NCBI GenBank assembly: GCA_947452925.1
Contig: CANGFK010000008.1
Location: 1-33,434, forward strand
Direction of reading: 5' to 3'
Length of the DNA: 33,434 nt
Origin: Chitinophagaceae bacterium
Lineage (GTDB): Bacteria; Bacteroidota; Bacteroidia; Chitinophagales; Chitinophagaceae
Below, one piece after another: positions 16,818-25,706 of this stretch. The notes under the pieces were generated by a model that was not told the origin of the DNA, searched no databases, and saw only the letters and a program-made list of their open reading frames with translations. The translations under genes were made by a program, and so were the position numbers. The stretch's first letter is position 1; the number at the start of each line of letters is the position of its first letter.

Positions 16818-18209
16818 ATGATAAATAAAACGATTGAACACCCATTGCGCACCATTTCATTTGATTATGATGAAACAAAACCCGAATTGCCCTTTGAAAA
16901 AGAGTTGTTGGCAGCCTACATAAAGCTGCATGACGACTTGTATGCCGTTGACAGAAAAGGAAGTAAAATGGTGTACGACTATAAGGAAATAGATGAGGAA
17001 TTGCAAGTGGTGAAAAAAATGTTTGCGCCGCTAGAAGTATCCATCAACACCATTGTTGGCAAGCTTAAAGATGCCTTAAATAAAAATGATAGAAATTTTT
17101 TGGATGATGAAGTTTTTCTAGAATTTCTAGAAGATTATAATGAGAAGATAACCCACTTCAGCGATAACTTTTTACATCCAATGGCAGCGAAAATGGCGAT
17201 AGTGGATTCAGAATTCGATGTTTTTGAAGTAGAAAATAACAAGCTAGACGAAGATTTAAACGAATATGATGATGGACCATCGACGAAACTTTGCGAAGAA
17301 CACGAAAACGCTTCCATTGATCTTTGTAGTTATGACGACGACGAGCAGGCTATGAAAGAAATATTTGATAAGATTGAAGATTATGTGAAATTTAAAAACC
17401 AATTTATAGATAAATATAATGAAGTGATGGATTGGATAAACGTTGGATATGCTATTGCTGGGCAAATTCAAGTATTGATTCATGAATTGAGTGACGACCA
17501 AGAATTATTGGATAGTTCTATATCTGACAGCTATGCAGACGGTACTGGCGATGCAAGTAAAAAGCCCATTTATTTTATAGAACCTACCAATGAGACAGTG
17601 AAAGGGTTTAAAAAGCAGTATGGGGCAATTGCCGCTTCGGGTGTGCATACAGTTGTCATTAATGTAGATCAGGAAGTGGTTGAAAAAGGGGACAATACGA
17701 TGATTAGCGAACTGCTTGCCGGCTTGCAACACTACCCCAAGATGATTGAGAAGATGATTTTTGCCATCAAGATTGAAATTGTAGACTATGATGGAATAAT
17801 TTTGCCTGAGGATCAATGGAAAGGCTTCTCGGCGCCTATGAACTGGTATCATAAATTAGGCTCTATGCCTTTTGCCTTATTCTTTTTGGAAGATCATGAT
17901 GCCCGTGCATATGTGTTGATGGGCGATTTGTTTGCCGACAATCGTTTTGAAGGGGATGGCGAAAGGGTAGAAATAAAAGGAGAGTTGTTGCAAGAGGTAA
18001 CCAATAGATTATTTAATACCTGCTACTTTTTTATGGTATTTTGTCACAATACAGGCTTCGAACCAAGAGCATACATAGAGGCAATATTGGCAGACTTCGA
18101 TTTTCCACTGACTTATGAACAAGTGAAAGAAAAATTTGAGGAAGATGTAGTCAAAGGGATTTATCTGCGGATGGTAAAAACAATAGATGGAAAGCCAATG
18201 GAAGAATAG
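16818..18209 (+). CDS. Unrecognised acidic 463-residue protein
   Basis: A large cytoplasmic-type protein with no signal or membrane segment, very rich in Asp and Glu (for example NKLDEDLNEYDDG and CSYDDDEQ around residues 150-190). The N-terminal half is helical and may form coiled coils; the C-terminal half has mixed alpha/beta character (HTVVINVDQEVVEKG, MNWYHKLGSMPFALFFLEDH). I do not recognise a family. ATG 16818 is chosen; an in-frame TTG at 16761 lies inside the terminator stem-loop. It probably belongs with the 15712 gene. Confidence 0.65.
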   Translation: MINKTIEHPLRTISFDYDETKPELPFEKELLAAYIKLHDDLYAVDRKGSKMVYDYKEIDEELQVVKKMFAPLEVSINTIVGKLKDALNKNDRNFLDDEVFLEFLEDYNEKITHFSDNFLHPMAAKMAIVDSEFDVFEVENNKLDEDLNEYDDGPSTKLCEEHENASIDLCSYDDDEQAMKEIFDKIEDYVKFKNQFIDKYNEVMDWINVGYAIAGQIQVLIHELSDDQELLDSSISDSYADGTGDASKKPIYFIEPTNETVKGFKKQYGAIAASGVHTVVINVDQEVVEKGDNTMISELLAGLQHYPKMIEKMIFAIKIEIVDYDGIILPEDQWKGFSAPMNWYHKLGSMPFALFFLEDHDARAYVLMGDLFADNRFEGDGERVEIKGELLQEVTNRLFNTCYFFMVFCHNTGFEPRAYIEAILADFDFPLTYEQVKEKFEEDVVKGIYLRMVKTIDGKPMEE

Positions 18210-18230
18210 GGTGGATTTATATGGTCAAAT

Positions 18231-18384
18231 TTACCACATAGGCACAGTAGGCACATAGTATTATCTATTAGTTTACATAAGAACACATAAAGATTTTACA
18301 GTATTTTATCTATGTGATCTTAATTATGTAGGGCTTCGCATGTATTTTTATTCTTCTATGTGCCTATTGTGTCTATGTGGTGAG
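18231..18384. repeat. Intergenic inverted-repeat element, copy 2 (CCACATAG type)
   Basis: The left arm at 18233-18258 and the right arm at 18356-18381 are 26 bases each and complementary at 24 of 26 positions; the outer part is ACCACATAGG and its complement. The interior again carries shorter CATAAG/CTATGTG pieces. The right arm is the exact reverse complement of 206-231. It fills most of the gap 18210-18462. Confidence 0.85.
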
Positions 18385-18450
18385 AAAAACTTTTATTGGC
18401 AATTCTTTTTCTTCTTTATAATTTAATAAATCAACTAAAAACTATCCCAT

Positions 18451-18458
18451 TAACTTTG
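18451..18458 (+). promoter_or_regulatory. Candidate -7 element TAACTTTG
   Basis: A full match to TAnnTTTG, four bases before ATG 18463. A transcript from it would start at about the first base of the start codon. No good -33 TTG is seen. Confidence 0.4.
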
Positions 18459-18462
18459 TCGC

Positions 18463-18807
18463 ATGTTGATGACAGATGATTTACAACAACGCTGGTGGAA
18501 CTTGGAAGCAAAACTGGTTGATCGCTTTGGCAAGAAGCCAGACACAGAAGCCATTTTGTTTTTGATAGGATTGCAAGAAACAGGATTTCTGGCAGATAAA
18601 ATAACGAAGGAACAAAAGCAGGATTTGATGCATGTTGCCATCTGCACTATACTTGGCACAAGTGGTTATTACCTGAAAGAAGGGCACGATGAAGAGGGAT
18701 GGCCACACTTTAAACAACTAAAAGAACTGCCTACAATGATATTGCATGAGCAGGACAACTTTTTGAAAGACCATATTCTGCTTTATTTTGCACAACAGGA
18801 GTTTTAA
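18463..18807 (+). CDS. Small conserved-type hypothetical protein
   Basis: A 114-residue cytoplasmic protein, helical by eye, with an aromatic-rich start (QQRWWNLEAKL), a central GLQETGFLADKITKEQKQDLMHVA segment and a C-terminal HILLYFAQQEF. No named family is known to me. Two starts are possible, ATG 18463 and ATG 18472; the -7 element at 18451 would make the first leaderless. The cyclophilin gene follows after 42 bases, so the two are probably co-transcribed. Confidence 0.7.
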   Translation: MLMTDDLQQRWWNLEAKLVDRFGKKPDTEAILFLIGLQETGFLADKITKEQKQDLMHVAICTILGTSGYYLKEGHDEEGWPHFKQLKELPTMILHEQDNFLKDHILLYFAQQEF

Positions 18808-18849
18808 ATACCTAATAATAAAAACATCAAAAAAGAAGGATTACAGATT

Positions 18850-19578
18850 ATGAAAAGGATACTTTTATCTATTGCGTTGGTGGGTTGGTTGGGGTTGTCT
18901 GCCCAAACAAAAACTGTAGATAGTACAGTAAAACCAGTTGACACACCGAAAGTTTATAAATCTACATTTGATAATTCGAAAGAACAACTGGTGGAGATCA
19001 CCACTAACTTCGGAGTAATGGTTGCAAAGCTGTACAATGCAACACCACAGCATAGAGATAACTTTATTGCCAAAGCAAAATCAGGATTTTATGATAGTTT
19101 ATTGTTTCATAGGGTAATTAAAGAATTTATGATTCAAGGGGGAGACCCTTTAAGTAAGAATGCGCCAGACTCTGTGAAACTAGGAATGGGTTCTGCGCCG
19201 GGACCAATGATTCCAGCTGAGTTTAATCCCAACCTGGTTCATAAAAAAGGAGCATTGGCTGCCGCAAGAGATAATAATCCTACCAAGCAAAGCAGTAACA
19301 GTCAGTTTTATATTGTACAAGGAAAGCGCGTTGATACTGCAACGCTTAGAAGAACAGGAGAACAGATAAAAATGTCTAATCCTAAGTTCAGATATACCAA
19401 AGCACAAAAAGAAATCTATCAAAGAATTGGTGGAACGCCACAATTGGATCAGAACTATACTGTTTTTGGGGAAGTAATAAGTGGTTTGGATGTGATAGAT
19501 CGTATTGCATCAATTCCAACGAAGCCCGGCGACAGACCAATGATGAATATTATTATGAAAGTGAGGCTGTTGAACTAA
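18850..19578 (+). CDS. Secreted cyclophilin-type peptidyl-prolyl cis-trans isomerase
   Basis: A 242-residue protein with a signal peptide (MKRILLSIALVGWLGLSAQ) and a cyclophilin domain from about residue 48: VEITTNFGVMVAKLYN, then FHRVIKEFMIQGGDP (the FHRVI...QGGD active-site block) and SNSQFYIV. An insertion at about 160-200 separates the core from VFGEVISGLDVID. It catalyses prolyl isomerisation during folding, here in the periplasm. The usual cyclophilin Trp is absent, as in many bacterial forms. It sits between a small hypothetical gene (42 bases) and gcvH (60 bases). Confidence 0.93.
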   Translation: MKRILLSIALVGWLGLSAQTKTVDSTVKPVDTPKVYKSTFDNSKEQLVEITTNFGVMVAKLYNATPQHRDNFIAKAKSGFYDSLLFHRVIKEFMIQGGDPLSKNAPDSVKLGMGSAPGPMIPAEFNPNLVHKKGALAAARDNNPTKQSSNSQFYIVQGKRVDTATLRRTGEQIKMSNPKFRYTKAQKEIYQRIGGTPQLDQNYTVFGEVISGLDVIDRIASIPTKPGDRPMMNIIMKVRLLN

Positions 19579-19638
19579 GGAAAGTAGTAAGTAAGACAAA
19601 GAACAAACATTAATTAATCATTTTTAAAATAAAAAGGT

Positions 19639-20016
19639 ATGAATTTTCCATCAGAATTGCGCTACACAAAAGATCATGAGTGGATTAGTTTGGAAGGCAA
19701 TGTTGCTACTGTAGGCATTACAGATTTCGCCCAATCAGAACTAGGGGATATTGTGTTTGTAGACATCAACACGGTTGGTAAAGCATTGGAAGCTGAAGCT
19801 ATTTTCGGTACTGTAGAGGCCGTGAAGACAGTTAGTGATTTATTTCTGCCGTTAGCAGGAACAATTCTAGAAGTAAACGCACTGCTCGATAAGAAACCAG
19901 AATTGGTAAACACGGATCCTTATGGAGATGGTTGGATGGTAAAACTAACCGTAACAAATCCGGCAGACTTCGAAGGACTAATGGATGCCGCTGCTTATGG
20001 CAATCTGGTTCATTAA
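19639..20016 (+). CDS. gcvH: Glycine cleavage system H protein
   Basis: A 125-residue lipoyl carrier of the glycine cleavage system, which shuttles the aminomethyl group between the P, T and L proteins. The lipoyl site is Lys63 in [11 protein letters not shown], within the folded [34 protein letters not shown] barrel. Length and start are normal for the family. No other gcv gene is in the window. It ends 15 bases before a good terminator. Confidence 0.97.
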   Translation: MNFPSELRYTKDHEWISLEGNVATVGITDFAQSELGDIVFVDINTVGKALEAEAIFGTVEAVKTVSDLFLPLAGTILEVNALLDKKPELVNTDPYGDGWMVKLTVTNPADFEGLMDAAAYGNLVH

Positions 20017-20030
20017 TTATAAATGCTAAA

Positions 20031-20072
20031 AAGAGGACAGACTCATTTATTTGGTCTGTCTTCTTTCTTTTA
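20031..20072 (+). terminator. Terminator after gcvH
   Basis: AAGAGGACAGAC (20031-20042) pairs with GTCTGTCTTCTT (20054-20065), 12 bp with one G-U, and a T-rich tail follows. Confidence 0.85.
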
Positions 20073-20275
20073 TACAGCATCAAAACCCTATTACAAAAAC
20101 CATTTACCGCTATCAATCTTCCCTATTTCAAATAAACCGTATTCTCTTTTTTTAGCAATCGTTTTCGCCCAAAACCTAACAACAACCTGCCATTGCTATG
20201 ACGCAAGTCAGCTTCTGTCATTAAGCCGCTATCTACTTTTACTCCCTCAAAAAGTATTTAATAAAATAGGCAACT

Positions 20276-21913
20276 ATGACAAATAAGGATATGACAAAAC
20301 CAGTCGATTTGCAACAACATGCAAAAGGTACTGGGTCATTACGCACACAACGTCCGGTATATATGGACTTCCTCCCTCCTTGCAACAATGCTTGTCCTGC
20401 GGGAGAAAACATTCAGGCTTGGCTAGGTCTTGCTCAAGAAGAAAGATATGAAGAAGCCTGGCAAAAGCTGGTTGAGGAGAATCCATTGCCGGCCGTGCAT
20501 GGCAGGGTTTGTTATCATCCCTGTGAGACTGCTTGCAACAGAACAGCAACGGATAGTCCGGTAAGTATCCACGCCATCGAGCGTTATCTGGGAGACACTG
20601 CACTAGATAATCAATGGAAAATTAAGTTCAATCAATATAGATCTGGTAAAAAGGTTTTGATCATAGGAGGCGGGCCAAGTGGTTTGTCAGCTGCTTATCA
20701 TCTTAGGCGTTCGGGTCATGAAGTTGAGATCTTCGAGGCAGGTCCTATGCTAGGAGGTATGCTCCATTTTGGCATCCCTGCTTATCGTTTGCCAAGACAC
20801 ATTCTTGATGCCGAGATTCAACGCATTGTGGATATGGGCATTAAGGTAAAACTGAATTATAAGGTTGATGATATTGCTAAAGAAAAAGTAGATGGTGGAT
20901 TTGATGCCGTATTTATTGCCATCGGTGCTGGACTAGCCAAAAAGATTGACATTCCCGGACAAGCTGCGGTGAAGATGATGGATGCTGTAAGCTTTCTGCG
21001 TGATGTAGAAACAGGCAATGCACCTAAGTTGGGAAGAAAAGTAGCTATTTATGGCGGTGGTAATACCGCTATGGATGCTGCAAGGACAGCCAAAAGATTG
21101 GGAGCAGAAGCATTTATTATTTATAGAAGGGATAGGGAAAACATGCCTGCCCACGACTTTGAAGCAGAAGAAGCATTGACAGAAGGCGTTAAGATTAACT
21201 GGTTGCGTACCATCAAAACAGTAGAAGATAATTCTTTTACGATTGAAGTAATGGAGATTCGTGATGGCAAACTAACTGCCACAGGTAAATACGAAACCCT
21301 GGAAGCAGATGCCTTGATAATGGCTTTAGGACAAGATACAGACACAAGCTTTGTTCGCAAATTAGAAGGTATACAATTTAAGAATGACGGAACAGTAGAG
21401 ATTGACCATACCATGATGACGGGGCACAAAGGTGTTTTTGCTGGTGGCGATATGGTTCCAAGCGAAAGAACAGTAACCATTGCAGTTGGTCATGGAAAGA
21501 AAGCAGCGAGATACATAGATGGTTATCTGAAGGCAACGGATTATGTAAAACCAGCTAAGCATCCCATCATAGGTGATGACAAATTGCACGTTTGGTATAA
21601 GACCATAGCGCCTCAAAGGGAACAAGAAATGTTGGCAGCCGAAGCAAGAGCGAAGAACTTTGAAGAAGTATTAGGAGGATTGTCAACCGAGCAAGCATTG
21701 TACGAGGCTCAACGCTGCCTAAGTTGTGGTAACTGTTTCGAGTGCGATGGTTGCTATGGTTCATGCCCAGAAGGTGCAGTAATTAAACTAGGTAAAGGCA
21801 ATAGATACGAATACGATTACAACAAATGCACAGGCTGTGCAGTATGTTTTGAGCAATGCCCTTGCCATGCAATAGAAATGGTTCCAGAAGAGTTAACAAT
21901 GATTAACGTTTAG
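20276..21913 (+). CDS. GltD-like NAD(P)H-dependent Fe-S flavoprotein oxidoreductase
   Basis: A 545-residue protein built like the glutamate synthase small subunit with extra clusters. The N-terminal Fe-S domain has Cys36, Cys40, Cys79, Cys83 and Cys87 (CNNACPAG, CYHPCETAC). An FAD site (VLIIGGGPSGLSAAYHL, about 127-143) and an NAD(P) site (VAIYGGGNTAMDAA, about 257-270) follow. The C-terminus carries two [4Fe-4S] motifs (CLSCGNCFECDGCYGSCPEG and CTGCAVCFEQCPC). No large GltB subunit is nearby. The PFOR gene 79 bases downstream suggests that it passes electrons between NAD(P)H and ferredoxin or PFOR. Start ATG 20276 or 20291. Confidence 0.88.
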   Translation: MTNKDMTKPVDLQQHAKGTGSLRTQRPVYMDFLPPCNNACPAGENIQAWLGLAQEERYEEAWQKLVEENPLPAVHGRVCYHPCETACNRTATDSPVSIHAIERYLGDTALDNQWKIKFNQYRSGKKVLIIGGGPSGLSAAYHLRRSGHEVEIFEAGPMLGGMLHFGIPAYRLPRHILDAEIQRIVDMGIKVKLNYKVDDIAKEKVDGGFDAVFIAIGAGLAKKIDIPGQAAVKMMDAVSFLRDVETGNAPKLGRKVAIYGGGNTAMDAARTAKRLGAEAFIIYRRDRENMPAHDFEAEEALTEGVKINWLRTIKTVEDNSFTIEVMEIRDGKLTATGKYETLEADALIMALGQDTDTSFVRKLEGIQFKNDGTVEIDHTMMTGHKGVFAGGDMVPSERTVTIAVGHGKKAARYIDGYLKATDYVKPAKHPIIGDDKLHVWYKTIAPQREQEMLAAEARAKNFEEVLGGLSTEQALYEAQRCLSCGNCFECDGCYGSCPEGAVIKLGKGNRYEYDYNKCTGCAVCFEQCPCHAIEMVPEELTMINV

Positions 21914-21984
21914 TGATTAATGATTAATTTCTATTCCTTCTAATTAATCACTTTTCATTAATCATTAAACACTAATCACTAAAC
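21911..21984. repeat. AT-rich inverted repeat between the oxidoreductase and PFOR genes
   Basis: TAGTGATTAATGATTAAT (21911-21928, including the upstream stop codon) faces a right arm ATTAATCATTAA...CACTAATCACTA (21957-21981). Twelve bases match without a break. Similar GATTAGTG words occur at 9115-9145. It could form a hairpin in the 79-base spacer. Confidence 0.6.
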
Positions 21985-21992
21985 ATTAAATC

Positions 21993-24900
21993 ATGAGTAA
22001 TAAATTAATAAAAACAATTGACGGAAACGAAGCGGCGGCCTCTATAGCCTATCGTGTTAACGAGGTTTGCGCCATCTATCCTATTACACCCTCTTCTACA
22101 ATGGCGGAGTTGTGTGACGAATGGAATGCTTTAGGACTGAAGAATATATGGGGGAATATACCTGACGTAATACAAATGCAGAGTGAAGGTGGTGCAGCAG
22201 GTACTGTTCATGGGGCTTTGCAAGCAGGTACCATGACGACTACTTTCACGGCTTCCCAAGGGCTGATGTTGATGTTGCCAAATATGTATAAGATTGCTGG
22301 CGAGTTAACGTCTACTGTTTTCCATGTGGCTGCCCGTTCATTGGCAGCACAAGGTCTCTCTATCTTTGGCGATCATAGTGATGTGATGGCAGCAAGAATG
22401 ACTGGCTTTGCCCTGTTATCTTCGAACAACGTGCAAGAAGCACACGATTTAGCATTGATATTACAAGCGTCTACACTGGAAGCAAGACTTCCCTTCATTC
22501 ATTTCTTCGATGGCTTCCGTACTTCTCATGAAGTAAGCAAGATAAATATGTTGAGTGATGAGGATGTTCGTTTTATGATTGATGATGAACTCATTTTTGC
22601 TCATCGCCGCAGGGCTTTAAACCCCGACCATCCTTTTATACGTGGTACAGCACAGAATCCGGATGTCTATTTCCAAGCTAGGGAAACTGTGAATTTGTAC
22701 TATGATAAAGTGCCTGCCATCGTACAAACTCAGATGGATAAGTTTGCAGGATTAACAGGTCGTCAGTATAAACTGGTAGAATATGTGGGTGCCGCAGATG
22801 CAGATAGAGCCATTATTATCATGGGTTCTGGTGCAGAAACTGCCAATGAAACAGCAATTGTGTTAGCTGCTGCTGGCGAGAAAGTTGCAGTTATCAATAT
22901 TAGGTTATATCGTCCTTTCCCATCAGAGCAGTTGTTGGCTGCATTGCCTTCTACTATTACTAAGATTGCAGTATTGGATAGGACCAAAGAGCCCGGTGCT
23001 GATGGCGAACCATTATATAAGGATGTAATGACTACCCTTACCGAAGCGTACAGTGCAGGTAACTTGGAAGTATTACCTAAGATTACGGGTGGTAGATATG
23101 GCTTGTCATCCAAAGAGTTTACCCCTGCTATGGTGAAAGCGGTGTTCGATGAATTGAAAAAAGACAAGGCTAAGAACCATTTTACGATAGGTATTAATGA
23201 CGATGTAAGCTTTACTAGTCTAGATTATGACCCTGAATATGAACTGGAACAAGATGGTATGACTACCGCTTTGTTCTATGGCTTGGGTGCCGATGGTACC
23301 GTTTCTGCCAACAAGAACAGTATCAAAATTATTGGTGAGAATACAGAATTGTATGCCCAAGGATACTTTGTTTACGATTCTAAAAAGTCGGGTTCTCAAA
23401 CAGTTTCCCATCTTCGCTTTGGTAAGTTGCCCGTAAAAGCACCTTATCTTATCAGTAAGGCAAACTTTATTGCATGCCATGTTTTCACCTTTGTTCAAAA
23501 GATCAGTATTCTCGATAAAGCAAAAGAAGGAGGTGTGTTCTTACTGAATAGTCCTTACAGCAAGGACGAAGTCTGGAATTACTTGCCAGCTCCTGTTCAA
23601 AAAGACCTGATTGAGAAGAAATTGAAGTTCTATGTAATTGATGCTTCAGCTGTTGCGGCAGAAACTGGTATGGGCAACCGTACCAACACCATTATGCAGA
23701 CTTGTTTCTTTGCGCTCTCAGGTGTTTTACCTCAAAAGGAAGCGATTGAACAGATTAAATATGCCATTAAAAAGACGTACTCTAAGAAAGGACAGGCCGT
23801 TATCGATTTAAACTTTAATGCGGTTGACCAAGCCCTAAACCATTTGCATGAAGTAACCGTTCCTGCAACCGTTAATACAAAAGAAGACTTCCCATTGACC
23901 GTTTCTTTGGATGCCCCTGAGTTTGTGCAGTTGGTTACTGCCGAAATGATGAAGGGCAATGGCGACAATCTCCCTGTAAGTAAAATGCCTATTGATGGTA
24001 CGTATCCAAGTGGAACCACCCAATGGGAAAAGAGGAATGTATCTGATACGGTACCTATCTGGGATGCCGAAACCTGTATCCAATGTGGCAACTGTAGCTT
24101 CGTTTGTCCGCATAGTGTTATCCGTGCTAAGTTTTATAATCAGGATAAACTGGTAAATGCACCCGCAGGATTTCCTTCTGCCAAGATAAGTGCACGTGGT
24201 TTTCCTGAAACAAGGTATACCCTTCAGATTTATGCCGAGGACTGCACCGGTTGTACCCTTTGCGTAGATGCTTGCCCTGCCTTTAGCTTGACAGATACTA
24301 CTAAGAAGGCAATTAATATGGGTGATAAAGAACCAATCCTTGAAAGGGAAAAAGAAAACATCAGATTCTTCGAAACCATCTCTTTCAATGATCGTTCTAA
24401 AGTCGATTTCTCTTCCGTTCGTGGTACACAATTCCTCGAACCTTTGTTCGAGTTCTCCGGTGCGTGTGCGGGTTGTGGTGAGACGCCTTATATTAAATTG
24501 CTTACCCAGTTATTTGGTGATAGACTAATGGTGGCAAACGCTACCGGATGTTCTTCTATTTATGGCGGTAACCTTCCTACAACTCCTTGGACAAAGAACA
24601 AAGATGGGAAGGGGCCAGCCTGGTCTAACTCTTTGTTCGAAGACAATGCCGAGTTTGGTTTGGGTATGCGTGTTGCTGCCGATAAACATCTTGCTGTAGC
24701 CAAAGACTTTCTGCAACAAATAAAGCCCGAAGTAGGCGAAGAATTAGTGAATGATATACTCCATGCGCCTCAATTAACCGAGTCACAACTGATGTTACAA
24801 CGGTTACGTGTTGAGAAGCTAACCCTTCGTCTGCAAGAACTGAATACCCCTTTGGCTAAACAGTTATTATCTGTTGCCGAGCATTTGGTACGTCGTACCG

Positions 24901-25562
24901 TTTGGTTGATTGGTGGTGATGGTTGGGCGTATGATATTGGTTCTTCTGGCTTAGATCATGTGTTGGCAAGTGGTCGAAACGTAAATATATTGGTGTTGGA
25001 TACCGAGGTTTATAGCAACACGGGCGGTCAGTCTTCTAAGGCTACACCTACTGCTGCCACTGCCAAGTTTGCCTCTGCCGGTAAACGTGTAGGCAAGAAA
25101 GATTTGGCTTTGCAAGCTATTTCCTACGGTAATGTATATGTGGCGCAAGTGTCTATGGGTGCCAATCCACAACAAACATTGTTGGCAATGCGGGAAGCAG
25201 AAGCTTACGATGGCCCATCTATCATTCTCGCTTACAGTCATTGCATTGCACATGGTATTGATATGACCCAAGGATTGCAACAACAGAACCTTGCTGTTAA
25301 GAGTGCTTACTGGCCATTGCTTCGTTATAATCCGGGGTTAAGAATGGCAAACAGTAATCCTTTTGTATTGGATTCTCCTCGTCCAACCATTACCTTGAAG
25401 GACTATGCATATAACGAATTGCGATATAAGAACCTGGAAAAAGCCAATCCGAAAGAAGCAGCCTATCTCATGGAAAAGGCACAGGAACTGGTTGACCTCA
25501 GGTGGCAGACTTATGAAAATATGAATGGCTGGAAGGCAGAAGCTTTTGCACCGGTGATGTAG
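21993..25562 (+). CDS. nifJ: Pyruvate:ferredoxin (flavodoxin) oxidoreductase
   Basis: A 1189-residue single-chain PFOR, which oxidises pyruvate with CoA to acetyl-CoA and CO2 and reduces ferredoxin or flavodoxin. Domains follow the family order: the N-terminal pyrimidine-binding half (CAIYPITPSSTMAE, MQSEGGAAG), domain II, the gamma-type region, a ferredoxin domain with CIQCGNCSFVCPH and CTGCTLCVDACPA at about 690-760, CAGCGETPY, and the TPP/Mg site IGGDGWAYDIGSSGLD with VYSNTGGQ near 970-1020. Length is normal and no disruption is seen. The enzyme is oxygen-sensitive in most organisms, so it suggests at least temporary low-oxygen metabolism. A strong terminator follows. Confidence 0.96.
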   Translation: MSNKLIKTIDGNEAAASIAYRVNEVCAIYPITPSSTMAELCDEWNALGLKNIWGNIPDVIQMQSEGGAAGTVHGALQAGTMTTTFTASQGLMLMLPNMYKIAGELTSTVFHVAARSLAAQGLSIFGDHSDVMAARMTGFALLSSNNVQEAHDLALILQASTLEARLPFIHFFDGFRTSHEVSKINMLSDEDVRFMIDDELIFAHRRRALNPDHPFIRGTAQNPDVYFQARETVNLYYDKVPAIVQTQMDKFAGLTGRQYKLVEYVGAADADRAIIIMGSGAETANETAIVLAAAGEKVAVINIRLYRPFPSEQLLAALPSTITKIAVLDRTKEPGADGEPLYKDVMTTLTEAYSAGNLEVLPKITGGRYGLSSKEFTPAMVKAVFDELKKDKAKNHFTIGINDDVSFTSLDYDPEYELEQDGMTTALFYGLGADGTVSANKNSIKIIGENTELYAQGYFVYDSKKSGSQTVSHLRFGKLPVKAPYLISKANFIACHVFTFVQKISILDKAKEGGVFLLNSPYSKDEVWNYLPAPVQKDLIEKKLKFYVIDASAVAAETGMGNRTNTIMQTCFFALSGVLPQKEAIEQIKYAIKKTYSKKGQAVIDLNFNAVDQALNHLHEVTVPATVNTKEDFPLTVSLDAPEFVQLVTAEMMKGNGDNLPVSKMPIDGTYPSGTTQWEKRNVSDTVPIWDAETCIQCGNCSFVCPHSVIRAKFYNQDKLVNAPAGFPSAKISARGFPETRYTLQIYAEDCTGCTLCVDACPAFSLTDTTKKAINMGDKEPILEREKENIRFFETISFNDRSKVDFSSVRGTQFLEPLFEFSGACAGCGETPYIKLLTQLFGDRLMVANATGCSSIYGGNLPTTPWTKNKDGKGPAWSNSLFEDNAEFGLGMRVAADKHLAVAKDFLQQIKPEVGEELVNDILHAPQLTESQLMLQRLRVEKLTLRLQELNTPLAKQLLSVAEHLVRRTVWLIGGDGWAYDIGSSGLDHVLASGRNVNILVLDTEVYSNTGGQSSKATPTAATAKFASAGKRVGKKDLALQAISYGNVYVAQVSMGANPQQTLLAMREAEAYDGPSIILAYSHCIAHGIDMTQGLQQQNLAVKSAYWPLLRYNPGLRMANSNPFVLDSPRPTITLKDYAYNELRYKNLEKANPKEAAYLMEKAQELVDLRWQTYENMNGWKAEAFAPVM

Positions 25563-25605
25563 ATGATTCAGTTATCAGTAAATACTGAATAATTATCATT
25601 CAATA

Positions 25606-25638
25606 AACATCCCGAAAGTTTAAAACTTTCGGGATGTT
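25606..25638. terminator. Terminator hairpin after PFOR
   Basis: AACATCCCGAAAGTTT (25606-25621) and AAACTTTCGGGATGTT (25623-25638) form a 16-bp stem around a single A; in practice the centre opens to an AT-rich loop. It may serve both converging genes. Confidence 0.8.
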
Positions 25639-25655
25639 GTAATTAGTAACGGCTA

Positions 25656-25679
25656 CGAGCAGGACGGGAGTCCTGCTCG
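25656..25679. other. Perfect GC-rich hairpin, CGAGCAGGAC / GTCCTGCTCG
   Basis: A 10-bp stem with loop GGGA, unusually GC-rich for this region, 17 bases after the PFOR terminator and 28 bases before the stop of the minus-strand gene. There is no T-run. It may be an additional terminator for the minus-strand gene or a REP-like element. Confidence 0.65.
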
Positions 25680-25706
25680 AGTTCCCGATTTTCGAATACT
25701 CTTGTG

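Noticed and set aside
22763..25283. Several long minus-strand frames inside nifJ
   Set aside because: They are shadows of a fully recognisable PFOR.
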